Assembly (NCBI GenBank): GCA_050084985.1
Contig: JBITNC010000001.1
Span: forward strand, 119,412,001 to 119,476,000
Length of the DNA stretch: 64,000 bases
Source: Nageia nagi
Taxonomy: Eukaryota > Pinophyta
Reading direction: 5' to 3'
Positions 12,110 through 21,481 of this stretch are shown here, piece after piece. Position numbers and translations under genes: made by a program. The notes beneath the pieces are model-generated. The model was not told where the DNA came from. It searched no databases and worked only from the letters and a program-made list of their open reading frames with translations. The first letter of the stretch is position 1. Each line of letters starts with the position of its first letter.

Positions 12110-13190
12110 TTTTTTATAGGTGCTACAAGATCACCTTATCATTTGATAATGCTTCAAATAGATCTTATTAATAATAATAAGTAATTCCTAAGACCCAATG
12201 ATGTCTTGTAACTTGAATGCATTACTTTTCATGTCTTGAGTGATGATATAAGGTTCACTCCACATACAATCAAATTTTTTATGTCTTCCAAGTTTTGCTA
12301 TCTCCTCATCCCACTTGAGGATAATATCACGTAGTTCAAACTTCACCTAGGAATATGTATTCTTATCAAAACATTTTTTGATTATGTGTTGGCAATGTTG
12401 AAATTAATCATATGCTTTGTTTTAGTATTCTTCTAATTTCAAGAGTTGATTATACCTTGATTATAGTGGCTCAAATTCATGATCCTCCATGTCTTATAGA
12501 ATTTTCAATTTTGATAACTCAATGTGCATTAGCAACATAGGTATTTTACCATATACCAATGCATATGGAGATGTTTTGACTGCTGATTTAATATTTATTC
12601 TATCTACCCATAATGAAAAGTCTAGTTGTGTATGTCACTATTTAGGATTCCCTTCAATTATTCTTTTGATGATCCAGGTTAGGTTCTTATTAGTTGATTT
12701 AGTAACCCATTACCTTGTGGGTAATAATTTGAAGAGAATAACTAGTATATCCCATATTAAACAACAAAGTTTGACAAGTCACCTCTAATAATTTTAGGCA
12801 TTATTTGACACAATAGTTTGTAGGATTCTAAAGTGAGTGATTATCCTTTTGATCATTTCTATCATTACTTTTTGATCTACATTCTTACATGGCATTACTT
12901 CTGACCATCTAGTAAAATAGTTTGTCGCAATTAGGATGAACTTATAGCCTACTGAGAAATTTGATTTTATAACACCAATGAAGTCCATGCCCCATTATTG
13001 AAAGGGTTCTTCAACTTTCACATGTTTAAGAGGCATATCATCTTGCCTTCTTTTTCCCATAAATCTATTGCAATTGTCACATTCTCGAGCAATCTTGAAT
13101 GAATCTTAAAGATATGGTGGGCCAATAATACCTATCTTGTAAAATTTTTGTTGCTATAGTTGGTCCATTATAATGCCTACTAGAGAATTC
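12110..13190 (-). pseudogene. Integrase of the 14-kb Ty3/gypsy element
   Basis: The region starts with the zinc-binding part (RYYWPTIFKD, then CDNC and a GKRRQDDMPL segment) near 13150-13030. The catalytic core follows at 12988-12794: MDFIGVIKSN, ATNYFTRWSEVMPCKNVDQK and TIVSNNA. These give the first catalytic D (in MDFIG) and an N where the second catalytic D is usual (SDN to SNN). Below it, WHTQLDFSLWVDRINIK-like and SPYALVYG motifs and a KWDEE...GRHKKFD block form the C-terminal domain to about 12110. Integrase joins the element cDNA to host DNA. Stops and the changed catalytic residue show it is inactive. Confidence 0.85.
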
Positions 13191-13299
13191 ATAATGAAAA
13201 TTCATGCAATATTCTTTGGCATTCATCATGAGTCATCTATCATCATAAATTTCAAGGCATGCAACTTTAACCTCCTTCTCTAAAATATTTTTAGAGATT

Positions 13300-13900
13300 C
13301 AAAATATTTACCAATTTGAAAGTAAAAAATAACTTGCTTAATCTAATCAATTTCTTCATTTAGTTGTTGCTTATCCTCCATAATATCAATCATATGTGAA
13401 GAATAGCTATGTTTTCACATAGATCCCTACCTCTAATTAGCTTGTTTGGATTAATTTCTATATCATATTTTATTATTTTTGTAATCAAACTAGTCTTTCC
13501 TTCACTTAAGTCTCCTTGTATAACATAATTTCTTACATCTAGATGGATAGTAAATACAAGGATTCTTTGTGAGAGACATAATGCTTGAATTTTTTAAGTC
13601 TTTTCATTATTGAAGACACTTAATTTTTAATAAATAAGTACCTTTTCTAGTGTCAATGTAGTGTTTGGATATGAAAAGAAATTGAATGTTCTTCTTTATT
13701 ATCATCTTTTTGTGTAGAATTGTAGCAATGCTTCTTTCTACTCCATATGCATACATGATGAAATCTTTTGACATATTAGGATTTTTAAGTACAAAATCTT
13801 CTATTAGAGCCTCTTTAATTTCTTTAAAGGCTAATTTAGCTTCACTTAACCAAGAGAATATAGCACATTTCTTTATCATGGAAGTTATTAGATATATAAT
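13300..13900 (-). pseudogene. RNase H following RT in the 14-kb element
   Basis: An open 90-residue island at 13607-13879 begins MIKKCAIFSWLSEAK and continues LKNPNMSKDFIMYAY, the usual junction where RT passes into the Ty3/gypsy RNase H. Lower down, around 13540-13400, a frame reads IQGDLSEGKTSLITKI and IEINPNKLIRGRDLCE, the connecting region before integrase. It would degrade the RNA strand during reverse transcription. Frameshifts and stops disable it. Confidence 0.8.
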
Positions 13901-14660
13901 TTTTGAAAAATCATTAATGAATTTTTAAGAAAATTTATCTGACCAAGGAATGATTGCAAGGATTTATTGTTGGAAGGGAGTGGCAATGCTTCAATAGCTT
14001 TCACTCTACTAGATTAATTGCTAATCTTCCTTTGAGATAATGTGGCAAAGTAATTTTTCTTAGTTAACCATAAAAATAGGTTTTTTTAGATTAATTGAAA
14101 TGCTAAATTTTATGCATTTTTGAAAAATTTGTCAGATATTCTAGATGATCCTTTCTACTTTCATAAAATACAATAATATCATCTAGATAGACTAAGATAA
14201 TCTTATTTATTAGTTCACCAAATGCATAATTCATAGCTCTTTGAAATGTAGCTCTAGCATTAGAAAGACCAAAAGACATTCTTTGAAAGGTAAATGTCCC
14301 TCATTTGATTGTAAATGTAGTTTTGTATTGACCTTCATCTTTCACCCAAATTTGATTAAATCTTAAGTAGCCATGAATCATTGAAAAATAGCAAGCTCTA
14401 GATACTATATATAAGATGTGTTCCATAGGTGGGAGAGGATAATTATCTTGTAGAGACACTTGATTCAAATTTCTAAAATCAACATAGAGTCAAATTTCAC
14501 CATTTTTCTTTATAATAGAAACCAAATTTGCAACCCAAGAAGAATGCTTGATAGGATAAATAATTTTTGAATCAAGCACCTTAATCAATTCTTATTTCAT
14601 AGCTTCTTCTATTTTTAGGTTGATTGGCCTTTATTTTTGATTGTATGGTTTGACATCTAG
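13900..14660 (-). pseudogene. Reverse transcriptase of the 14-kb element
   Basis: On the minus strand the RT motifs occur in order: KHSSWVANLVS, NGEIxLYVDFRNLNQ, DNYPLPPMEHIL, QYKTTFT, MSFGLSNARATFQRAMNYAF and VYLDDIIVF. YLDD is the intact catalytic box, with two aspartates. The thumb and connection follow to about 13900. A few stops (one in GEI-L) interrupt an otherwise well preserved domain. RT copies the element RNA into cDNA in the capsid. The PLPPMEHIL form is common in plant Ty3/gypsy elements. Confidence 0.9.
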
Positions 14661-15109
14661 TTTAAGCTTAATTATGTGTTAGATGACACTTTTATCATAT
14701 ATCTTGAGATCGATCATAAGTCAGGCAATTGCTTTTAAGAAATCATGATAGATTTCAGACATAATAGCTTTTTCTTTATCATAACACTTTGATCCTACCT
14801 TTATATGCTTTTTGGGTTCTATTTCAAGCTCAACATAACTCTCCTTCCTATAGTTAGGGATTTATCTTTTTGGACATCTTCTAAATCAAATAGTGTCTCA
14901 AAAGAGAGTAATCCTTTTGGTATAATATTATTTCCTGAGTAGGATAACATCTGATTCTTAGAAATAGTTAGGTAATTATTGAATACCAAAAGTGTGAGCT
15001 ACTACTTCATCCAAGAGGAAGTAAATAATATGCTCATTATAATTAAGTTCTTACCAAAATTTTTGCAGCATCAAGTACTAAAGGCCTACATTGAACTTTG
15101 ACTCCAAGA

Positions 15110-15525
15110 GCTCCTCTTTTATAATGAGCAAGATTATAACATACCCCTTTTCTAGCAAGTGCATCAACTATTTAGTTGTACCTTCTAGGAACAAATATAA
15201 AATTGATAGATAGGAATGATTACTAATAAATCTCAAACTCTATTCTTATAGGTCTTTAGATAATGATTTTTGCACTAATCTAGTTTTTGACTTACTTTAT
15301 GACTAATTCTGAATCACCATGGATAATTAGGCATTTCATACCTATACCAATCACTTTAGATAACCTTAAATAAAAGTTTCATATTTAGTATAATTATTTG
15401 TATAAATCCATATAAATATGAAGGAGAATATTTTCATATGTCCTTTTAGAGATTTTAATACAACTCCAACTCCACATCCATGCTTACATCTAAATCCATC
15501 AAAGTACATTATCCATATCTCATAT
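15110..15525 (-). pseudogene. Extra RNase H domain between protease and RT
   Basis: The minus strand from 15520 reads YFDGFRCKHGCGVGVVL, then YTNNYTKYETFI, then after a one-base frameshift MKCLIIHGDSELVIK, and finally FVPRRYNxIVDALARKG. The four acidic positions of RNase HI are visible: D in YFDG, E in TKYE, D in HGDS and D in VDAL. This is the type seen as a second, archaeal-like RNase H in Tat-branch elements. Here it lies before RT rather than after the regular RNase H. It carries at least five stops and one frameshift. Confidence 0.8.
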
Positions 15526-15820
15526 TATTTTTTAGCTATGATCGAGATTGGATGCACATTTTCATATAAATAATAATTACTCATTCTATCATTATGAATT
15601 GATAATTTAAATCATTTGCTAAAAAAACTTTAGTTGTTAGGAATGATTCTCCAAGTGAATCCCTTTCAAATACTTCCATAGGTTGAGGGCCATTCAAATA
15701 GTTTTATTCTATGATCTTATTTAGATGAACACTTTTGATGTCTTCATTTAGAATTTTTACTTATTTATCTTGGAAGGGAAGTAAAATATGACTATAGTCT
15801 AAAGCTAATTCCCTTTTAAT

Positions 15821-16078
15821 TTAAGTAAATTCTTTAGATATACATATTCCAAACAGAGGTGGAAGATCAACCATAATGATATCTTGAATAATGCAAATAT
15901 TAGGAAATGCATTTAAAGTTATTGGGACTCCTTTAACATTACCAACAATATCTATAGAGGAAGAATCCAATTGTATAACACCATCAATACATCTTGTAAT
16001 ATATAGCTTCATTTCATTTGCAACAACTTTAGGAATCATAGTTATTGTAGCTCCAGTATCTATCATATAGTTATTCAC
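15821..16078 (-). pseudogene. Aspartic protease of the 14-kb element
   Basis: An 85-residue open segment contains YMIDTGATITMIPK, the catalytic DTGA motif of retroviral-type aspartic proteases, followed by VIQLDSSSIDIVGNVKGVPI, the usual flap-side segment, and IIMVDLPPLFGICIS. It would cleave the gag-pol precursor. It sits between gag and the extra RNase H. The catalytic motif is intact, but the flanking reading frame is broken. Confidence 0.85.
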
Positions 16079-16399
16079 TACCCAACCTTTTAATCTTAAG
16101 GATAGATAGAATGGTGGGGATCTTCTTATACCTATGGGATCTGAGGGACATCATTAGATATTACAAAGATAACATTTCTTTCATTTACCCTCTTCTTACT
16201 ATTTTTTAATTTCAAAGCCTCTTACAAAAGATCTAATTGACTTGATATTTTTAATGCATCAAACATAGTTATCTTAAAAGAGTTTTCTTCAGTTCTTCTA
16301 CAATATTATATGGAGCATATAGGATAAAATTAATTGATTCTACTTATTGATATATTTTGAATTATTGAGTGGCCTTTTCTTTATGATAATCTATAATAA

Positions 16400-17790
16400 A
16401 AGGATACCTCAAAGTATTAGGTCTCTCCTTCTCCAGGACTTCTTTTCTAACTATAGTAGAATTTGTTTGAGTGGGAATATTAGTACATGGACTTTGAGAA
16501 ACATTGCCTAGATATGTTGGGAATTGATCTTGTTGATTTTGAGGTTGAGCTAAGGTAGCCTTAGCTTTCTTATGTTTAGGTAGTACTAGAACATATGGTT
16601 TATTTTACTAAGTAACTAGGGGTTATTATGAAGCTATTGAAAAAGAAGCTCTAGTTTGAACATAGTTTGCTTATTTTTTAACATATCCAAAAGCTAAAAA
16701 TTTACCATGGTGAGATCAATAGTAGGATCTAATACAAGTTCACCATTTGGTTTAAATGTAATCCCAAATATTGATGTTGATAAATCACACATGAGTCTAG
16801 AAAATGAAGAGTTGAAATATGGGCAACACCATTCTATATTACCCAAAGAACACTTTCTATAGAACTCATCATAGTAGTATTTTCAATTATTTTTGGGGCA
16901 CTTTATTATTTTGGCTAGTTCATTTTGGGTTGGAATCTAGGTTGATATGATTGTCATATCTTCTATAATTAAAACCTTGATTCTACCTTTCTTACAGAGT
17001 GAGCTTATTGGTAAGGTTCCTGATAGTTATCTCTAATTACATTATCCTTTCCTCTTCTTAAGATTTGGGATTAGTATTAGCACTAGTGGATATAAGAGCA
17101 AGTAATGCTAGTATTTGATTCTAAATAATAGGCTTAGGAGGAGGTGGTAAGGCTAAAACTCTAGGATGAGTAATTTGAGGGACTTATTTAGGAGATAAAT
17201 TAGTAAATAATGGCATAATAGCTATAGGCTACATCTTTTCAAAGGATACCAAAGTATGCTCAAAATTTTTTACTATTTGGTAAACATCTAGGAAGGTATC
17301 TCCTAACATAACAATGAGCATATTAAGGTCTAAGAGAAATGGCTTCCTATAATATACCAAAGCTTATGCACTTATTGGTCTAATCCTTACTAGAATAGAA
17401 TTCCATGTTCTCTCAAATCTAATATTGAAAAATCTATGGACTCGTGAGGATATCTTTTAATACATGCTATAAGGCTAAGAAATGTACTATCATCATCATT
17501 TGTAGTAAATCTTTTAATTAAAAGATTATATAACTCTCCCCATGAATTTATAGATTGAGATGTGAGAGTTCTAAATCATTCATCTACTTTTCCTTTAAAA
17601 GAGTGTGATAATAACCTAATCATCATAGTTTCATCAATAATATCAAATCTTGAAGCTAATAAAGATACATATTGACAATGTTCATGTGGTATTTTACTAG
17701 ATCCATCATACTTAGGTAATTATTTGAATTATGCTTGAGGTATAGCAAGGGAGTTAGCAGTAATGACCAAAGGGTGACCATTATTCTAAG
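16400..17790 (-). pseudogene. gag of the 14-kb Ty3/gypsy element
   Basis: On the minus strand below 17780 a frame reads NGHPLVITANSLAIPQA, LPKYDGSSKIPHEHCQYV, FDIIDETMMIRLLSHSFKGK and NLLIKRFTTNDDDSTFLSL. This is the LPKYDG ... MMIRLL ... FRTL ... F layout of plant Ty3/gypsy capsid proteins. The region from about 17400 to 16400 is more decayed and Q/P-rich. The gag N-terminus is missing: sequence homologous to the LTR begins at about 17795, directly next to internal gag codons. Confidence 0.75.
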
Positions 17791-17794
17791 CAAG

Positions 17795-19560
17795 AATAAT
17801 ATATACAATTACTCATCTTACAAACCTAGGCAAATTTGCTAGAATAATGCTTGACCTCTTTGATTTCAAATAGTTTACCATTTATACATTTACATTCCTT
17901 GGTGGGTTTTATCTATCACTAATATACACAATTAATCATCTTGAAAGAAACAAATGAAGAAAACTATTTACGATAAATTTTATAACTATGTTAGATTACA
18001 TAGTGAATAAGTACCAATAGTATGACTATCTAAAAATTTGAATTTTTTTAACAATCATTTTCATTGAGCCACAATCCTCCTAATATGTCATTGACTACTC
18101 CTTATTTGGCCCTATAGTTGATTGAAAATGGTACTATAGCTAATTGAAGAAGTAATCATTTGTAGTCTAATATATATGATCTAGCACTATGTTTTGTTGG
18201 TAGCTATCTACTTCTCTGCAACCATTGATGATCCATACTATAGTTCTTAAATGAATAGAGTAATGGAGGGTTCTAAATAGTATATTAACCTAATTTGAGA
18301 AGAAACTACCACTAGTATGTGTAATTGAGTTGAAGTCAATGCATTAACAGGGCTCTAGGGGTCAAACACTTAAGATCAAGTGGACCCAAGTGTTACTTCC
18401 TTTCCATTACTCTTACCTTAGTTTGGCAAGTATTATTTCTTTTTTTTGGGTTTTGTTAATAAAATGGATCTTCTTAGTACTTTTTGATTTTAGCCAAAAG
18501 TTTTGATATCATCACTCAAAATTGATAGGCTCTATTTAATATCTTCTTGAATCATCACCCACCATTACTTATTTTAGGACCTACTAATTTTGGCCAAAAC
18601 TTTTGACATCATCACTCAAAATTAATAGGCTTTATATGGGATCTTTTTGAATCATCATTGGCCATTACTTGTTTTGGAACTCACTAATTTTAGCCAAAAA
18701 TTTTGTCATCATCACTCAAAAATGGTAGGCTCTATTTGGGATCTTTTGAATCATCACCCACCATTACTTATTTCAAGACCCATTAATTTTAGCTAAAAAT
18801 TATGACACATCACTCAAAATTGATAGGCTCTATTTTGGATCTTCTTGAATCATCACCTACCATTACTTATTCTAGGACCTACTAATTTTAGCTAAAAATT
18901 ATGACTTCATCACTCAAAATTAGTAGGCTCTATTTGGGATCTTCTTGAATCATCACCTACCATTACTTATTTTGGGACCTATAAATTTTAGCCAAAATTT
19001 CTAACATCATCACTCAAAATCGATGGGCTCTATTTACTTTAGGACACCTCCTACTAATTACTTGGAAATAACATGGACTTATATTTACAAAAACTCCCAC
19101 ATCATGTATTTATAATTACTCCTAAACACTATATTTAAAACTCTTGAGCACTATATTTATAACTTCCAGACACTATATTTACAACTCCTAGACATTTCCT
19201 TAAACTTTTATCTTCTTATACATAATTATTTTATAGATATAGTTTCCACCCCATTTGATTGTTAATACGACTTATGGTTAATCCTTGAGAATTATTACAA
19301 TACTTGATCAACTTTGACTAGAGATTTACAAGGAAAAAATATCAAAGATAAGGACCCATATATACAATAGTTAGATTATACATACAATATTCAAAGCTTA
19401 ACAACACTTGAAATTCTTTATCCTTAGGGCTAATAGAAGAATCAAATTTAATTTTAAAATAAGGAGGGTTAGAATAGAAATAATGTTTTGAAAATGAATA
19501 AAAGAATAGAAGAATAATAGTATGTTACCCCACCCTAGAGTGCAATTCTAAAATAATAGA
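17795..19560 (-). repeat. 5' LTR of the 14-kb element, inner end deleted
   Basis: Aligns with 5960-7775 of the left LTR, including the six-unit 100-bp array (18470-19040). It is about 480 bp shorter, the missing part being the end next to the primer-binding site. No primer-binding site is found at the junction. The outer end is mutated from CA to GA but is confirmed by the GAACA target duplication. Confidence 0.85.
18470..19040. repeat. About 100-bp tandem array inside the 5' LTR, six copies
   Basis: Units start near TTTTAGCCAAAAGTTTTGAT at about 18490, 18588, 18688, 18787, 18886 and 18987. They match the array in the other LTR unit for unit. Confidence 0.85.
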
Positions 19561-19565
19561 GAACA

Positions 19566-19973
19566 ATATTATCAAAATCCTTGGCAACATGATGGCTTGG
19601 AAATCTAAGATGATCACATAAATTTATAATCTATCTTCATACTCTTTGTGAGTAAATCATCAAGGACAACTTTGACATCTTATCTTTACATATTTTAGAT
19701 ATTGTATGATGTTTAATGTTTATATTTGATATATCTTGCATAAAAATATTTCTTTTCAAAGTTCTTTACAAAATCCTTTATCTTTGCCTTGGATTGCTTC
19801 TATAATGAGAGGTCCATCATGTCATAGCCATGTCAAAGAGGGGGGCATAACATAGTTAAAATATGGGGCATCCAAAGCTATCATCATGAATAACTATTTT
19901 GGGTAGTATCTTTGAATTTATGCTTTAATTTTCTTTCATACTAAAAGCATCAAATCATATTCAAAGTGGGGTA
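19566..19973 (+). other. Remainder of 3' UTR and polypurine tract of copy A
   Basis: Continues copy A after the insertion. It aligns with 53126-53534 of the related element: shared landmarks are GGCAACATG-TGGCTTGG, GAGAGGTCCATC-TGTCATA and GGGGCATCCAAAG. It ends in AAAGTGGGGTA (19963-19973), a polypurine tract immediately before the LTR. Confidence 0.8.
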
Positions 19974-20729
19974 TCTACTAACACCTAAAAAGGAATTTTA
20001 ATTTAATTAAAATATCCTTTTAGGTATTCAAAATAATTTATTTATTTAATTAAATAAATATTCTTATCATTGTACACTCTTATGTCCTTTATTTTTTATT
20101 ATAATAGGTTGATCCAAAGATAAGCCCAAAGGAGTCTTGGCCCATGTGCACCATAAGCCCAAGGAGGAACTTTAGCACTAGACTTGCTATTTATAAAGGT
20201 GGAAGGGTTGTGCATGAGAAATAATACATTATCTAGAATCCTTGATAAGTGGTAATATACATGTATCATTCTGATTGGTATTTCTAAATGTCACCTATCA
20301 TATCTAGATTTTGTTATACACTGAGCTCTACATTCTTGTGATCTTTCTAACCCATTTGCATATGATATTCTAATAATAAAAGGTATGATAATGATATCAA
20401 GAGAAAGGGAAAGGTTAATTACAATGAAATCCAAGTGATGTCATTGGGATCCTAGGACCATCAGTAGATCAAGGTTTGATTGGTGGTTCCATATTTCAAA
20501 AATCTCATCATTTATCCCTTCTTCACCAAATATCACCTACATTCATTATGATACATTAAGTATAGGTTTGCATATTTTGTTAATCCAATTTAGTAGGTTA
20601 AGTTTAATCAAATCACTATTATATTTTATGTTACTGCTACTTACTTTTATTTCATGATTAATTGGTTAAATTGAATTTGAATATTATTAAATAATCCTAA
20701 TAATTATTATTTTAATTTGATAATAAAAC
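19974..20729 (+). repeat. 3' LTR of copy A
   Basis: Starts TCTACTAACACCTAAAAAGG (from TGTGTTAACACC...) after the polypurine tract. It aligns along its length with the LTRs at 45699-46419 and 53535-54270. A TATA box (TTTATAAAGG, 20190-20199) lies in the conserved GGAGGA...TAGCACTA...TATAAAG core. The end near 20729 is fixed only by alignment and may be off by a few bases. Confidence 0.8.
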
Positions 20730-20730
20730 T

Positions 20731-20924
20731 TAACCCCTAACCTAAACCCCTAAATCATAATGATAACTCTATCCCCAAACCCTAACCCTTAATCTCTTAC
20801 CCTAACCCCTAACCCTCAAACCCTAACTAGAACCCTTTAGCCCTTAAACCCTAACCCTAAACCCAAATGCCTAATGCTTACCCTAACCCAAACCCCTAAT
20901 GATTACCCTAACCTAAACCCCTAT
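20731..20924. repeat. Degenerate telomere-type repeat (CCCTAAA)n
   Basis: About 190 bp of CCCTAA, CCCTAAC, CCCTAAA and ACCCCTAA variants, broken by short non-repeat words (ATCATAATGATAA, AACTAGAA). The plant telomere repeat is CCCTAAA on this strand. The array follows the copy A LTR directly and ends about 115 bp before the copia LTR. It is internal and degenerate, so this is interstitial telomere-like DNA, not a chromosome end. Confidence 0.8.
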
Positions 20925-21043
20925 TATTTTAAATTTAAAATTTATAAAATTATAATTATAATATATAATATATAAAATTTAAAGTTTATTAAATTTATAT
21001 TATTTTAAAATTAAAAGTTTATAAAATTAAAATTATAAATTAT

Positions 21044-21364
21044 TGTTGGAATGTATAATGCATTATTGTAAGGTCTCTTACTGTAATTCACTTAATACTT
21101 AAGGGTATCCCTAGATATCTTAATTATTTAGTGAATATGATAATGTAAATTCACTAATAATTAAAAGTATTCTTAGATACCTTTTAAGTATTTTTGAATA
21201 AGATAATGTAACTTATCCTAAAATCCATATCATGAGCCACTTTATATTTATGTATCTTATGTGAATGCTACTTTGAGTTTGTATTCTTAATGATTAAGGA
21301 ATTGAGAAAGCCCTCATGTGATCTTGGGTAATTAAGAATTTAGTCCTATAAGCTTACCCCTTCA
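21044..21364 (+). repeat. 5' LTR of the copia element, promoter segment missing
   Basis: 321 bp, from TGTTGGAATGTATAATGCAT to CCCTTCA. Compared with the 3' LTR it lacks about 230 bp between CATATCATGAGC and CACTTTATATTT. That missing piece holds the only clear TATA box of this LTR (see 34852-34866). Confidence 0.85.
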
Positions 21365-21365
21365 A

Positions 21366-21379
21366 TTGGTATCATAGCC
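21366..21379 (+). other. tRNA-iMet primer-binding site of the copia element
   Basis: TTGGTATCATAGCC, one base off the usual TGGTATCAGAGC, two bases after the end of the 5' LTR. This is where minus-strand DNA synthesis would be primed. Confidence 0.85.
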
Positions 21380-21481
21380 ATACTTGGAGCCTCCTCTTAA
21401 ACATACTTGGAGGCTCTTATTTAACATCCTTGGAGGCTCTTCATCATAGTACTCCCTCCTCCATCTTTGGAGGTTCATCTT
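21380..21481 (+). repeat. Leader tandem repeat (CTTGGAGGCTC) next to the primer-binding site
   Basis: Three to four units of 25-30 bp with core CTTGGAGGCTCTT follow the primer-binding site. The last is CTTTGGAGGTTCATCTT. The related copia fragment at 58150-58283 (minus) has the same units, so the repeat belongs to the family's leader. Confidence 0.75.

Larger units (their letters stand above)
5528..19560 (-). mobile_element. 14-kb Ty3/gypsy retrotransposon, minus strand, nested in copy A
   Basis: The outer ends are TG at 5528 and GA (mutated CA) at 19559-19560, flanked by a perfect 5-bp target duplication GAACA (5523-5527 and 19561-19565). On the minus strand the order is: truncated 5' LTR (19560-17795), gag, protease, an extra RNase H, RT, RNase H, integrase, a long additional ORF and 3' LTR (7775-5528). 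The size and the extra RNase H resemble the Tat branch of plant Ty3/gypsy elements. All coding parts carry stops. The 5' LTR lacks its inner end together with the primer-binding site and gag start, so a deletion fused the LTR to gag. Confidence 0.9.
2830..20729 (+). mobile_element. 3' half of a Ty3/gypsy element with antisense PMD gene (copy A), split by a later insertion
   Basis: Remaining parts in element order are the antisense PMD gene (2830-4495), a TTATCA-rich spacer and minisatellite (to 5527), the inserted element (5528-19560), the rest of the 3' UTR (19566-19973) and the 3' LTR (19974-20729). Joining 5527 to 19566 restores the order seen in the undisturbed relative at 49550-54270: TTTGTAAG...GG, then ATCAAAATCC-TGGCAACATG-TGGCTTGG. 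gag, pol and the 5' LTR are absent or lie outside the window. The coding strand for gag in the relative is plus, so the PMD gene runs antisense to the retrotransposon. Confidence 0.8.

Noticed and set aside
12489-12788. Plus-strand 99-residue open frame
   Set aside because: Opposite strand of the integrase C-terminal domain, whose motifs are clear on the minus strand.
20731-20924. Possible chromosome end
   Set aside because: The array is short, degenerate and flanked on both sides by retrotransposons.
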